From Caldilineaceae bacterium SB0664_bin_27 (lineage in GTDB: Bacteria > Chloroflexota > Anaerolineae > Caldilineales > Caldilineaceae), in assembly GCA_009838625.1 (NCBI GenBank), contig VXRG01000067.1:34267-98266 (forward strand): a DNA stretch of 64,000 bases. Reading direction: 5' to 3'. The position numbers were made by a program, and so were the translations under genes. The stretch's first letter is position 1; the number at the start of each line of letters is the position of its first letter. The notes beneath the pieces are model-generated. The model did not search any database. It saw nothing but the letters and a program-made list of their open reading frames with translations, and was not told the DNA's origin. Of the stretch, positions 1 through 8,291 are shown in pieces.

Positions 1-221
1 TCGTGGTCGAGAGTTTGATCGATCGGCGCCATGATGCCGAACTGCATCAGCACCTTAATGAGATCGATGGGACTGCGATCCATTCGTTCGGCCAATGCGC
101 GAACGGTAACGTACTCCTCCACAATGATGGAAGAAGGCAGCCCAGCGGCTTCACCGTTGGAGGCGTCGTCGGCCGGGCTGCCATTCTGAATCTTCGTTGG
201 ATCTTGCGTTGCGGCTGCCAT
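1..221 (-). CDS. infB: Translation initiation factor IF-2, N-terminal fragment
   Basis: The window edge cuts this gene; only the first 73 codons are present. Reading from ATG at 221, an Ala/Asp/Ser-rich stretch of about 30 residues leads into an IF2_N helical domain with VEEYVTVRALAERM and SPIDLIKVLMQFGIMAPID, the usual signature ahead of IF-2. The full protein is the GTPase that places fMet-tRNA on the 30S subunit. The start is supported by an AAGGAAGG Shine-Dalgarno sequence a few bases upstream. It follows nusA and rnpM on the same strand, the usual bacterial order, but with an unusually long 580-base gap after rnpM. The GTPase domain lies outside the window. Confidence 0.9.
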   Translation of the reverse strand, partial: MAAATQDPTKIQNGSPADDASNGEAAGLPSSIIVEEYVTVRALAERMDRSPIDLIKVLMQFGIMAPIDQTLDH

Positions 222-801
222 TTTGGCCTTCCTTTCAAATATCGTCTTCGGTTTCCATCTCTATACGCCGCGGTGCGGTCGCAAACTGACAGCGAAAACG
301 TGCCTCTGAAGACAAAGAGGAGGGAGCTGAGAAGCGTTCACGCTCCGAGTTGCGTGTTCCTTCTCAAACTTTACACAGGTTTTTGGCTGGGACGGAATGC
401 ATGCACAGACTAATGCGGTGGAGGCCAGGTGCGGGGAGCCAAGAGGCAGTTACAGTGGATAGGCAAGTCGTTACACGACCCCACCTCTCTTCCCTGCAGC
501 TCTCCCCCTCTCCATCCCAAATAGCGATACAGCCAATGTTAGCCCACTATGCCGACACATGTCAGGGAGCGGACAATCGGCTTACGTTCATGGGAAATTC
601 CTGTCAATCAGCGATTGTGCCCATCGTTTGAACTGGTTCTTTCGGCGCTGGACACGAACAGTTGAACACATACTAGGAAATCACATAACTCTCCCCGGTT
701 GAACAGGCAACGGTCCTGACAGCCCGCCCGAAAGGTCTGAAATTGAGGAGAAGTTTCCAGTAAGCCCAAAAACTACGGTGGCGTTGCTATCTTCCTCCTT
801 A
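222..801. other. Gene-free gap between rnpM and infB
   Basis: About 580 bases separate the rnpM stop from the infB start, on what is normally a tightly packed operon. Open frames here are short, lack ribosome sites and show no recognisable protein. No tRNA, strong terminator or clear sigma-70 promoter was found by eye. It may hold a secondary promoter or a structured leader for infB, but nothing firm can be claimed. Confidence 0.6.
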
Positions 802-1122
802 CTATGCAGTCTCGTCGGAAACTTGCAGCAGAGTTGACACGGAAACAGAGAGTGTCATCAGATTTTCGGCGCTGATTTTTGTTCGCAGCGCTTTCTGTAT
901 CAGCGAACCAGCCAGCGCTTTTTCCCAACAGTTGACCTGCGGATGGACATAGGCGCCGCGTCCGGCCCTTTTGCCGGACTGATCCAAGAGGACCCCGTCT
1001 GCAGCCCTTACCAGACGAATCAGGTCGCGTTTGCCATCAGACTCCTGACAGGCGATACACATTCGCTGAGGAGCCTTCCAGGCGCCCCGACGCTGCTTCG
1101 AGCCACTTACCCGTTTTGCCAT
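802..1122 (-). CDS. rnpM: YlxR/RnpM family RNA-binding protein (DUF448)
   Basis: A 106-residue basic protein of the YlxR family, recently renamed RnpM because Bacillus members modulate RNase P. It carries the hallmark RMCIACQ near the N-terminus and GRGAYVHP in the middle, followed by a lysine/arginine-containing helix. Length matches the family (about 90-110 residues). It sits 59 bases downstream of nusA, the conserved context, and is presumably cotranscribed from the nusA promoter at 3.28-3.31 kb. The start ATG at 1122 has only a weak ribosome site. Family assignment is secure; the RNase P role is transferred from Bacillus and not shown here. Confidence 0.9.
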   Translation of the reverse strand: MAKRVSGSKQRRGAWKAPQRMCIACQESDGKRDLIRLVRAADGVLLDQSGKRAGRGAYVHPQVNCWEKALAGSLIQKALRTKISAENLMTLSVSVSTLLQVSDETA

Positions 1123-1181
1123 CTTTGGTATTGCACGGCAGATGAAATATATCAGGCACGATTCATAAATCAGCAGCCACC

Positions 1182-3059
1182 TTACAGGTCAAACTCATCG
1201 TCATCGAACTCTTCCAAGTCGACTTCGAGTCCTCGTGCCCGACGCGTTCTCTGGCGCCTTGGCTGCCTCTTCGGCGCTGCCTGCCCACCGCGGCGGGCCC
1301 TATTGCGTCCGGCTTCCTGTTCGTCAAACTCTTCACTAGGCTCTTCGACCGTGTCCAAAGAGTCGAGCAGTTCGGGGGGAACTTCCAGATCGTCCAGTGA
1401 ACTGATGACAGGGCCTGAGGAGGTTCCCTGCTGGCGTGCGGCCATACGTTGGCGCAGCATATCAGCGGTAATAACCTGGGGCAGGTCTTCAGGTCTGAGA
1501 GTGCGTTCCGGCTCTTCCTCTTCGGCTTCCTCTTCGGCTTCCGCCGGCAGTTCCGAGGGATGAAGGGCGGGCAGTTCGCTCACCTCTTCCGCGACAGGAC
1601 TTTCAACGCTTTCTTCCTTCTCGTCTTCCTCGTCGTCCAGCGTCTCACCGAAGCTGACCGGCTCCGGCTCTTCCACGGCGAAATCTTCGAAGGAAGGAAT
1701 GGAGGGATCTTCTTCCTGGACGGCTGCGGCGGCGCGCTCGAAAGCGCTCAACGCCTCCTCGGCGTCGGCGCCGAGGCCGCGTCCTTCATCTTGGGCGGGG
1801 AGCGATTCGGGCCACTCTGCGGCTGTGCCTGGGTCGACCGATCTGCTGGCGGCATCCCGTCTTTGCAGCAGCTCTGCGGCCTGGCGGAAGGTATCCTCGC
1901 TTGACGAAGATTCGTCTTTATCGCGCAGGATCTGTTCTGCCATGCTGAGCAGGTCTTGATCACCGGCGGCCATCTGCGCTTGTTCGGCTGCCAGCAGGTC
2001 CAGCCCTTCGGCGTGGGCTTCGGTTTCGCTCTTGATGTCGATCCGCCATCCCGTCAGTTTGGCTGCCAGACGGGCATTCTGGCCTGCCTTGCCGATGGCG
2101 AGGCTGAGCTGTCGATCCGGTACGATGACGATCGCCGTCTTGATGTTGCTGTCTTCTTCGAGTATAACGCTCTGCACTTTGGCCGGCCCGAGGGCGTTGG
2201 AGATGTAGGTGCGCAGATTGCCGCTCCACTCGACGACGTCGATTTTCTCGCCCGCAAGCTCGGTCACGATATTCTGGATACGCAAGCCGCGCATTCCTAC
2301 ACAGCTGCCCACCGGATCCACGCCGGGCAGCGTTGCCATCACGGCCACTTTGCTGCGTGCGCCCGGTTCGCGGGATATGGCCTTGATTTCGACCGTGCCA
2401 TCCCGCACCTCCGGGATCTCCTGTTCCATCAGACGGCGGAGGAGGTCGCGATGGGTACGACTCAGCTTGATCATCGGGCCGCGGCTGCTGCGGTGCACAT
2501 CAACTACATAAAGGCAGATATAGTCTCCCCGGCGCAGATTTTCCGAAGGGATCTGCTCCTCCCGGGGAAGGAGGTTCTCGTGCCTGTCGTCGATCAGAAT
2601 GGTGACGGCTCCGGACACGAGATCGACGCTGCGGACCTGGGCGGTAATCGTCTCGCCGACTTTGTGGACGAAATTCTCGTAGACTGTATCTCTTTCAGCC
2701 TCGCGAATGCGCTGCAAGATCACCTGTTTGGCGGTCTGGGCAGCGATGCGGCCGAAGTTGCCGGGCGTATTCTGCACAAGAACGACATCGCCCAATTCAG
2801 AAGACGGCACCACGGTTCTGGCATCGTCCAATAGAATTTCGGTATTCGGGTTGAGGATATCTTCGACTACCTCTTTCTCCGCAAACACTTTCATCTCGCC
2901 CGTCGCCCGATCGACCGCGGCGGTGACATTGGCAACAGAGCCGTAATTGCGCTTGTAGGCGGAGATGAGCGCGGCCTCGATTGCGTCAAAAATCACCTCA
3001 TTATCGAGGTCTTTATCCGACGCGACCTGATTGATCCCAGCGATGAGTTCCTTAGACAT
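1182..3059 (-). CDS. nusA: Transcription termination/antitermination factor NusA with long acidic tail
   Basis: NusA binds RNA polymerase and nascent RNA and tunes pausing, termination and antitermination. The first 345 or so residues are canonical: an N-terminal polymerase-binding domain, an S1 domain (about 132-200, ending [15 protein letters not shown]), and two KH domains with [12 protein letters not shown] and [19 protein letters not shown]. The remaining roughly 275 residues are not a standard NusA domain: they are rich in Glu, Asp, Ser and Pro, then end in an Arg-rich patch ([10 protein letters not shown]) and an acidic [10 protein letters not shown] terminus. That makes 625 residues, against about 350-500 in most bacteria. 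GGAGTAG precedes the ATG. The gene leads the operon nusA-rnpM-infB; rimP, normally just upstream, is absent here. Confidence 0.95.
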   Translation of the reverse strand: MSKELIAGINQVASDKDLDNEVIFDAIEAALISAYKRNYGSVANVTAAVDRATGEMKVFAEKEVVEDILNPNTEILLDDARTVVPSSELGDVVLVQNTPGNFGRIAAQTAKQVILQRIREAERDTVYENFVHKVGETITAQVRSVDLVSGAVTILIDDRHENLLPREEQIPSENLRRGDYICLYVVDVHRSSRGPMIKLSRTHRDLLRRLMEQEIPEVRDGTVEIKAISREPGARSKVAVMATLPGVDPVGSCVGMRGLRIQNIVTELAGEKIDVVEWSGNLRTYISNALGPAKVQSVILEEDSNIKTAIVIVPDRQLSLAIGKAGQNARLAAKLTGWRIDIKSETEAHAEGLDLLAAEQAQMAAGDQDLLSMAEQILRDKDESSSSEDTFRQAAELLQRRDAASRSVDPGTAAEWPESLPAQDEGRGLGADAEEALSAFERAAAAVQEEDPSIPSFEDFAVEEPEPVSFGETLDDEEDEKEESVESPVAEEVSELPALHPSELPAEAEEEAEEEEPERTLRPEDLPQVITADMLRQRMAARQQGTSSGPVISSLDDLEVPPELLDSLDTVEEPSEEFDEQEAGRNRARRGGQAAPKRQPRRQRTRRARGLEVDLEEFDDDEFDL

Positions 3060-3200
3060 AATTGTTCAACTACTCCTGAATACTTGACTACTCAGCATAT
3101 TGGCTGCTGTCGGACTCCCGGAAGACAAGGTCGTCAGCAGACGAAAACACAGAAGCAGGTAGACAAGTGTTTCGAACAGGTTCTGCAGGCAACGATTCCG

Positions 3201-3230
3201 TAGAAAAAGAAAAGTGGGCGGAACCCACTT
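3201..3230 (-). terminator. Attenuator-like hairpin in the nusA leader
   Basis: On the minus strand, arms AAGTGGG and CCCACTT (7 bp, 3212-3218 and 3224-3230) enclose a 5-base loop TTCCG, followed at once by the T-rich TTTTCTTTTTC. It lies about 140 bases before the nusA ATG and about 45 bases after the predicted transcription start. Such terminator-shaped hairpins recur in leaders of rimP-nusA operons in several phyla, where conditional termination has been proposed as autoregulation by NusA. Structure is seen directly; the regulatory role is inferred. Confidence 0.7.
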
Positions 3231-3279
3231 CAAAAACGCAACTCTATCAAACCAAACAAGCTCATGCCGATTGGTTACG

Positions 3280-3308
3280 AGTATAACAGATTGCAGGCCA
3301 GAAAGCAA
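3280..3308 (-). promoter_or_regulatory. Sigma-70 promoter of the nusA operon
   Basis: Minus-strand TTGCTT (-35, 3303-3308) and TATACT (-10, 3280-3285) are separated by exactly 17 bases. Predicted start is near 3273, giving a leader of about 210 bases that contains the attenuator hairpin at 3201-3230. Confidence 0.65.
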
Positions 3309-3315
3309 CTCCCGT

Positions 3316-3345
3316 TTCGGGAGGGGTGCAGTCCAAAATGGGGGT
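3316..3345 (+). repeat. GGGGTGCAGTCC repeat element, copy 1
   Basis: The segment TTCGGGAGGGGTGCAGTCC followed by AAAATGGGG is repeated in part 110 bases downstream, and in inverted orientation at 4113-4140, where GGGGTGCAGTCC is followed by AGATTTGGGG. The similarity continues past the 12-base core, so it is unlikely to be chance. Confidence 0.5.
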
Positions 3346-3418
3346 GAGATTCAGGCTACCTTTGGGGAGCTGTACCGGGATTCACAGTCCGCTACTTTGA
3401 AGAACCCCAGAATTTAGC

Positions 3419-3444
3419 TGCACCCTTCGGGAGGGGTGCAATCC
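3419..3444 (+). repeat. Repeat element copy 2 forming a hairpin
   Basis: TTCGGGAGGGGTGCA (3426-3440) repeats copy 1 exactly over 15 bases and pairs with TGCACCC at 3419-3425 to make a stem of at least 7 bp. No T-tract follows, so it does not look like an intrinsic terminator. Confidence 0.5.
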
Positions 3445-3520
3445 GGTTGTCACCTTCCCTGGGGGGACCCTCCCCCGCTCTTTCAACGGGTCAATAGTGA
3501 AATCTTTCACCATGTGTCAG

Positions 3521-3550
3521 CTTTTGGCAGCTTTTGGCAACTTTTTGAGG
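3521..3550 (+). repeat. Three tandem 10-base units (CTTTTGGCAG-like)
   Basis: Units CTTTTGGCAG, CTTTTGGCAA and CTTTTTGAGG follow one another. The first two differ at one base and the third is diverged. Confidence 0.6.
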
Positions 3551-3830
3551 GTTTTCCCCCAAAAAAACGGATCTAATCTGGTTTGCCAGTATTGCCGAAG
3601 ATAACCAGTGGGTCCACGAGGGGCGTTCTCAAGCAACAGACATAGAGCTTACTCGAAGGCAGGCGCAAAGGCCAATCCGCATTGATCAGTGACTGCGGCG
3701 ATTGATAGAGGTTAGGCGCGGCGGGAGTGCGCGGCGGTGCGCAGGAAGGAAGTTTGGGGGAGCAAATTGCTTTCTTGACAGAGGTCAAGGAGCCGTTCGA
3801 TTCAAGGGCTCAAGGGTGAATGATTTGAGG

Positions 3831-3866
3831 GGTTTGTCGTGTTTTGTCGGGTTTTGTCGTGTTTTA
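3831..3866 (+). repeat. Tandem 10-base units (GTTTTGTCGT-like)
   Basis: GGTTTGTCGT, GTTTTGTCGG, GTTTTGTCGT and a half unit GTTTTA lie head to tail. No function is evident; slippage could vary copy number. Confidence 0.65.
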
Positions 3867-4112
3867 AGGGGGGATGTACGATATTTTATATTTTTTTTTC
3901 TGCCAGATGGGGCCGAACTGTTGTCTGGGCTAAAACCACCAATTCCTGTGTGATCAGCGAAGGAAGTCAGGGATGCACGAGCGGCTGTGGTCATGGTGAC
4001 GGGAGGAACCTGGGCCCAGTTCTGATGAGATCATGGAATGGGTAGGCCAGGAGGGGGAAGCCATGATGAAAGCTATAAGGGAAGCGCTGGCATGAAATCC
4101 CCATCTGACCAG

Positions 4113-4140
4113 CTTCGCCCCAAATCTGGACTGCACCCCC
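4113..4140 (-). repeat. GGGGTGCAGTCC repeat element, inverted copy 3
   Basis: On the minus strand GGGGGTGCAGTCCAGATTTG continues GGGC, matching copy 1 at most positions across about 25 bases. Copies 1 and 3 face each other about 800 bases apart, like terminal inverted repeats. Confidence 0.5.
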
Positions 4141-4150
4141 TAAGAGTCTT

Positions 4151-4180
4151 TTGCTACGAAGAGTAAAGAGGTGATATGAT
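4151..4180 (+). promoter_or_regulatory. Sigma-70 promoter for the zinc-ribbon gene
   Basis: TTGCTA (4151-4156) and TATGAT (4175-4180) with an 18-base spacer. Predicted start is near 4187, giving a long leader of about 265 bases before the gene. No riboswitch or leader peptide was recognised in it. Confidence 0.5.
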
Positions 4181-4451
4181 AGAGTAAGTCGAATGGTCTC
4201 CTGCATTTGACAGGCCGCCTTGTACAAGCACAAAGCAATCCGATTGAATGAAGTGAGCCGCGCGGCAAGTCGTCGTCGCAGTCGGCCGTATTCTGGTCTG
4301 CCCCTCAATCCGTGGCACTGCCTTTATCAGCATTCTTCTGCAGGGCGCTGATTTCACCGCAGATTGTCGTGCCGGGCTCTCGCTCCTCCGTCAGGAAATC
4401 GGTCGGCAAACACCTACACTTTCGGCGGCGCACACCAGAGAAGAAAACTTA

Positions 4452-5168
4452 GTGGGGAAAAACGTGAACGCAAAAGCTGCATTGCTCAAAATGCACGAAA
4501 TCGATTCACTGTACGACAAAATCCGAAAGAGGATTCTCCTTCTCAATAGAGCAGTGGAAGGATCGACTGAACTGGAAACGCTTCGCGAGGAAGTCGACTC
4601 TATCAATGAGGAACTCCAGGGCACACGCTCCGAACAGCAAGACCTTGAACTCGAATCACGGTCCCTGACTGAGAGGATACGTGAATCCGAAGCGAGCCTG
4701 ATGAGTGGCGAACTGCAAAACCCCAGAGAACTCGAGGCTTTGCAGTCCAGCATCGACGCCATGAAAGAACATAGGACCGACCTGGAAAACAGGAGCGTCG
4801 AGCGCCTGGTAATGGTCGACTCTCTGGAGGCGACCCTGGAGAACAAACAGGCCAATCTTGTGGAATTTGAACAAGAGTGGACGAATCGAAAGACGGCTTT
4901 TGAGACAGAGATCGATCAACGCAAAAAGGAATATGTCTACCTAAAGAGAGCCCGCAAGCAAGTAGCAGATGTACTCTCTGAAGAAAACCTGGATATGTAC
5001 GAGCATTTGCGTCGTAGGAAGAATGGTGTGGCCGTCGCCTTGTTGGAAGACGAGATCTGTGGAGCCTGCCATACGCAAGTCGCAGTCGGTATCCTGAACA
5101 ACATTCGGTACAGTGATGACCTGCTCAGCTGTCCCTCCTGCGGCCGCATTTTGCTAAACGAAGGCTGA
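4452..5168 (+). CDS. C4-type zinc-ribbon coiled-coil protein
   Basis: A 238-residue cytosolic protein. Residues 1 to about 180 are almost entirely charged helix with heptad-like Leu/Glu/Arg spacing, a long antiparallel coiled coil. The C-terminus is a zinc ribbon with CGACH and, about 20 residues later, CPSCGRIL. This matches the widespread CT398/zf-RING_7 family, whose function is unsettled; nucleic-acid or partner binding is usually suggested. The GTG at 4452 has AGAGAAG 8 bases upstream; a second in-frame GTG at 4464 has GGGGA 5 bases upstream and is equally possible. No obvious functional link to the genes downstream. Confidence 0.8.
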   Translation: MGKNVNAKAALLKMHEIDSLYDKIRKRILLLNRAVEGSTELETLREEVDSINEELQGTRSEQQDLELESRSLTERIRESEASLMSGELQNPRELEALQSSIDAMKEHRTDLENRSVERLVMVDSLEATLENKQANLVEFEQEWTNRKTAFETEIDQRKKEYVYLKRARKQVADVLSEENLDMYEHLRRRKNGVAVALLEDEICGACHTQVAVGILNNIRYSDDLLSCPSCGRILLNEG

Positions 5169-5302
5169 GCCTTAACGGCCTCAAGCCTCCACGCAGTCTC
5201 CGGACTTTGACATCCCTCTCATTGCAGGGAATCAAAGATAGTCACTGTTCGCGCCGAAATTCGGTCGAACGCGTCCCCAAAGCCTCTGCCAGGAGCTATC
5301 AG

Positions 5303-6058
5303 ATGACAAAACGAATTCTGGTGACGGGCATGAGCGGCCTGATAGGCGGCGCAGTCCGCCAACATCTGGAAAGCCGCTACAATCTGACCGCTCTCAACCG
5401 CAGTCTCGTACCAGGAGTGCGCACTGTACAAGCGGACATTGCCGATTTCGATTCAATCCTCCCGGCATTCGAAGGTCAGGATACCGTCGTGCACCTCGCC
5501 GCTTCGGCCCGCGGCAGCGACCCCTGGGAACGCGTTCGCGATCCCAACCTGATCGGCGTTTACAATGTCTTTGAAGCAGCTCGCAGAGCGGGTGTTTCCA
5601 GAGTAATCTTCGCCAGCAGCGGTTCGACGATTTCCGGGTGGGAACAGGTCCAACCATATCGTGCCCTCGTCAATGGAGACTACGAGAATGTCCTGCCCCC
5701 TTGGCCCATGATCACGCATGAGACCCCAGTCCGTCCTGCAGGTGTGTATGGGGCAACCAAGGTTTGGGGGGAAGCGCTGGCCCGGCAGTTTACGGACAGC
5801 TCGGAACTTTCCATTATCTGCCTGCGAATTGGGCTTGTCAACGAGGAGGACCGGCCGACCGATTCCCGACAGTTCTCAGTTTGGTGCAGCCAGAGAGATA
5901 TCAGCCAGATGGTGGAACGATGCATCATCGCTCCGTCGGAACTTAAGTTTGATATCTTCTATGCCCTCTCCAGGAACAAGTGGGGCTACCGCGACATTTC
6001 TCATGCCCGCGAGGTTGTAGGCTTCGAACCCAGCGATGAAGCCGAAGCCTTTCGGTGA
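5303..6058 (+). CDS. NAD-dependent sugar epimerase/uronate dehydrogenase-like SDR
   Basis: An extended short-chain dehydrogenase of 251 residues with Rossmann motif TGMSGLIG at the N-terminus, HLAA, the active-site serine region FASSGST, and YGATK supplying catalytic Tyr and Lys. The C-terminal half (FSVWCSQRDISQMVERC and a closing GFEPSDEAEAFR) resembles bacterial uronate dehydrogenases, which oxidise glucuronate or galacturonate to the aldaro-lactone, but general NAD-dependent epimerases share much of this. ATG at 5303 is chosen over an earlier in-frame start at 5207 because AGGAG sits 7 bases upstream and the Rossmann strand starts at once. Its neighbour at 6200 is a metal-dependent amidohydrolase. 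Confidence 0.75.
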   Translation: MTKRILVTGMSGLIGGAVRQHLESRYNLTALNRSLVPGVRTVQADIADFDSILPAFEGQDTVVHLAASARGSDPWERVRDPNLIGVYNVFEAARRAGVSRVIFASSGSTISGWEQVQPYRALVNGDYENVLPPWPMITHETPVRPAGVYGATKVWGEALARQFTDSSELSIICLRIGLVNEEDRPTDSRQFSVWCSQRDISQMVERCIIAPSELKFDIFYALSRNKWGYRDISHAREVVGFEPSDEAEAFR

Positions 6059-6199
6059 CACCACCACAGTCTCTAAGAAACTCCCTCTATCGCGAACAGA
6101 AAAGACCGTACCAGTTCGTGCAAATTGACCAGCAACGCGCCAGATGAATTACATTGGATTCCGGAATTTGAATCTGCACACACAAGAGAAGGCAAATCC

Positions 6200-7021
6200 A
6201 TGGATCCTCAAACCGAATACCGCTACAACCGTCTGACTTGGGCGGAAATGAACGTTGCCATCGCGGCTCAGAAGGTTGTCCTGCTCCCGGTTGCATCGAC
6301 TGAGCAGCACGGCCGCCACCTCCCGCTGGACGTTGACGTCTTTCTGTGCGAATCAATCTGCCTGGAGGCAGGGCGCCGAGCGCCGGAATCGATACTGGTC
6401 CTGCCGCCAATCTCCTATGGATTGAATCTCCACCATATCGACTTTCCCGGTACAATTCACATCGAACCGGACGTCTTCATCTCCTTTTGTCTAAACATAA
6501 CCAAGAGTGTCGCCTATCATGGTTTTGAAAAGATCCTCCTTGTTAATGGACACGGTTCGAACACGCCCTTGATCGATCTTGTCGCCAGGAAAACAGTGCT
6601 GGAGACCGAATCGCTTTGCGGTGCCCTGGGGTACTTCGGGCTGGCCATGGAAGCTTTCAACTCTGTCAAGGAGACGGAAGTGATGGCGCACGCGGATGAA
6701 TTCGAGACTTCGCTCTATCTTCACCTTGCTCCTGAGCGCGTGCAGATGGACAAAGCCGAAGCCGACGATGATGTGCGCGGCCAGTTTGTCAGTTCCGACA
6801 GCGTCTATACCAACCCGGTCCGGTTCAACGACTTCTGGGGCCGTTGGACGCACTTGGGTGTCCACGGAGATCCGAGGCCCGCAACTGCCGAAAAGGGCGA
6901 AGTAATTTTTGAGGCGGCGGTTGGTGGGCTTATCGCGGTCGTTGAGGAGTGGCGCGACTGGCCCATCGAGGAACGGTCCGAACAGCACATTGGACCCGTC
7001 CAGAGCCACATCCGCTGGTGA
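6200..7021 (+). CDS. Creatininase-family metal-dependent amidohydrolase
   Basis: A 273-residue member of the creatininase/FAPy-deformylase-like family, which hydrolyses cyclic or formylated amides using two metals. Visible ligands are in TEQHGRHLPLDVD (Glu35, His37, Asp46), VNGHGSN (His118) and HADEFETS (Glu). Length is typical. ATG at 6200 follows AGAGAAGG at 7 bases and removes a poorly conserved 25-residue extension starting at 6125. The gene lies 141 bases after the SDR on the same strand, so cotranscription is possible. Substrate is unknown: many genomic members are not creatininases, and MftE in mycofactocin maturation is a relative, but no mycofactocin genes are here. Confidence 0.85.
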   Translation: MDPQTEYRYNRLTWAEMNVAIAAQKVVLLPVASTEQHGRHLPLDVDVFLCESICLEAGRRAPESILVLPPISYGLNLHHIDFPGTIHIEPDVFISFCLNITKSVAYHGFEKILLVNGHGSNTPLIDLVARKTVLETESLCGALGYFGLAMEAFNSVKETEVMAHADEFETSLYLHLAPERVQMDKAEADDDVRGQFVSSDSVYTNPVRFNDFWGRWTHLGVHGDPRPATAEKGEVIFEAAVGGLIAVVEEWRDWPIEERSEQHIGPVQSHIRW

Positions 7022-7062
7022 ATTGAGCCGTTATCGAAATGGCTGCTTGAAATGAGGATGCC

Positions 7063-7090
7063 GGGAGGCGACACACATCGCCGCCCTCCC
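7063..7090. terminator. Stem-loop between convergent genes
   Basis: GGGAGGCG (7063-7070) can pair with CGCCGCCCTCCC (7079-7090) with a one-base bulge, between the creatininase stop and the opposing dehydrogenase stop. No clear T-tract on either strand, so termination is only suggested by position. Confidence 0.35.
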
Positions 7091-7094
7091 ACCG

Positions 7095-8066
7095 TCAGGC
7101 CGATATCTTTTCCATCCGGCCCGGCCACGCTTTCGGGTTGGCAATCCACGTCGGCCGTTCACCCTTCAAGACCTTCGCGATGTTCTCAACCGTTCCCGCC
7201 TGCATGGCGGTCATGCCGGCTTCCGTGTAGGAGGCAATGTGAGGAGTAAGGACGACATTCTTCATGGCCAGCAGGGGATTGTCTGGCATGGGAGGTTCGG
7301 GATCGAAGACATCCAGCCCTGCGCCTGCCAAGTGTCCATCTTCTAATGCCTTTATCAGGGCAGACTCGTCTACGACACCCCCCCGCGACGCATTTATGAG
7401 ATAGCTGCCCCGCTTCATTAGACGCAGCCGCCTTTCGTTGGCGAGGTGGTGTGTCTCGGGAAGCAGCGGTGTGTGCAGCGTAACAAACCGGTTCTCAGCG
7501 AAAATCGAATCCAGGTCATCAGTCCGGGAAACGCCTTCAGGCAGCTGGATGTCATCTGGCAGAATCGGGTCAGAAATGGTAACGTTCATCCTGATTCCCA
7601 AGGCGCACATCTCTGCTACGCGCCGGCCGATTCGACCGAAGCCAACGATGCCCAATGAACTGCCCAGTAATTCAGTGCCCAGCATCTCACCTCGTTCAAT
7701 ATCGGAATCTCCCCGCAAGTGCATGTCGCCGACCATAACCCGCTTTGCAACCGCCATCAACAGCGCCACTGCATGCTCTGCAGTTGACTCGGACGGCGCG
7801 TCGGGCGTATTGCAGACAAGAATTCCTCGCGATGTGGCGGCGTCGAGGTCAATGTTGTCGACTCCAATGCCGGGCTTGGCGATTTGCACCAAGTTTGGCC
7901 CTACTCGATCCATGAATTCGCCGTCATAATAGCGGCGAATGCCGGAAATTACAGTGGAGCCATGCAGCTTATCCATATCGCCGTCATCGACAATCTCCGC
8001 CAATTCCCTGATCTGCGAAACCATTTCGGGCGGAAGTGGCCATTCCATCCAGATTTTCTTTGCCAT
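7095..8066 (-). CDS. D-2-hydroxyacid dehydrogenase (SerA/GhrA superfamily)
   Basis: A 323-residue NAD(P)-dependent enzyme that interconverts 2-keto and D-2-hydroxy acids. The cofactor fold shows GIVGFGRIGRRVAEM. The catalytic triad is visible as Arg in INASRGGVVDE, Glu in FDPEPPMP and His in LTPHIASYT. No ACT domain follows, so it is not a full-length SerA; a glyoxylate/hydroxypyruvate reductase or phosphoglycerate-dehydrogenase-like role fits. GAGGCG lies 8 bases before the ATG. It is divergent from the lactonase-like gene at 8292 with a 225-base shared upstream region, which could hold common regulation, and convergent with the creatininase gene. Confidence 0.88.
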   Translation of the reverse strand: MAKKIWMEWPLPPEMVSQIRELAEIVDDGDMDKLHGSTVISGIRRYYDGEFMDRVGPNLVQIAKPGIGVDNIDLDAATSRGILVCNTPDAPSESTAEHAVALLMAVAKRVMVGDMHLRGDSDIERGEMLGTELLGSSLGIVGFGRIGRRVAEMCALGIRMNVTISDPILPDDIQLPEGVSRTDDLDSIFAENRFVTLHTPLLPETHHLANERRLRLMKRGSYLINASRGGVVDESALIKALEDGHLAGAGLDVFDPEPPMPDNPLLAMKNVVLTPHIASYTEAGMTAMQAGTVENIAKVLKGERPTWIANPKAWPGRMEKISA

Positions 8067-8291
8067 CGTCTGTGCGCCTCATTTGCAATTCGGAAACGAA
8101 TCGATTCCGCAAACATTACATCAGTCACCGCTTTCCCACAAACCAGGAGGGAGTTGCGGCAATGAAAAAGCAATTCCTTTTGCCGGCCATGCCGATTCTG
8201 CAGACAGTGATGCCATGACCTGACTCCAGAGAGGAAACCTGGCCGCTGAACCATCTTTCCGTCGCTTGACCTACAGCTCGAGGAGCCCAAC

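Larger units (their letters stand above)
3309..4150. other. Gene-free stretch with short repeats and inverted copies
   Basis: Over 800 bases without a convincing gene on either strand. It holds inverted copies of a GGGGTGCAGTCC element, a hairpin, two sets of 10-base tandem repeats and A/T- and G-runs. Composition is patchy and unlike the flanking genes, as in a decayed or non-autonomous mobile element, but no transposase remnant was recognised. Confidence 0.5.

Noticed and set aside
3..631. Plus-strand open frames opposite infB and in the gap after rnpM
   Set aside because: No ribosome sites and no protein-like features; the first runs antisense to the clear IF-2 N-terminus.
3521..3866. Tandem decamers as a possible CRISPR remnant
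   Set aside because: Units are 10 bases, directly adjacent and without spacers; there are no cas genes in the window.
3309..4440. A missing rimP gene in the region upstream of nusA
   Set aside because: No minus-strand frame of suitable length or sequence is present between the nusA promoter and the next gene.
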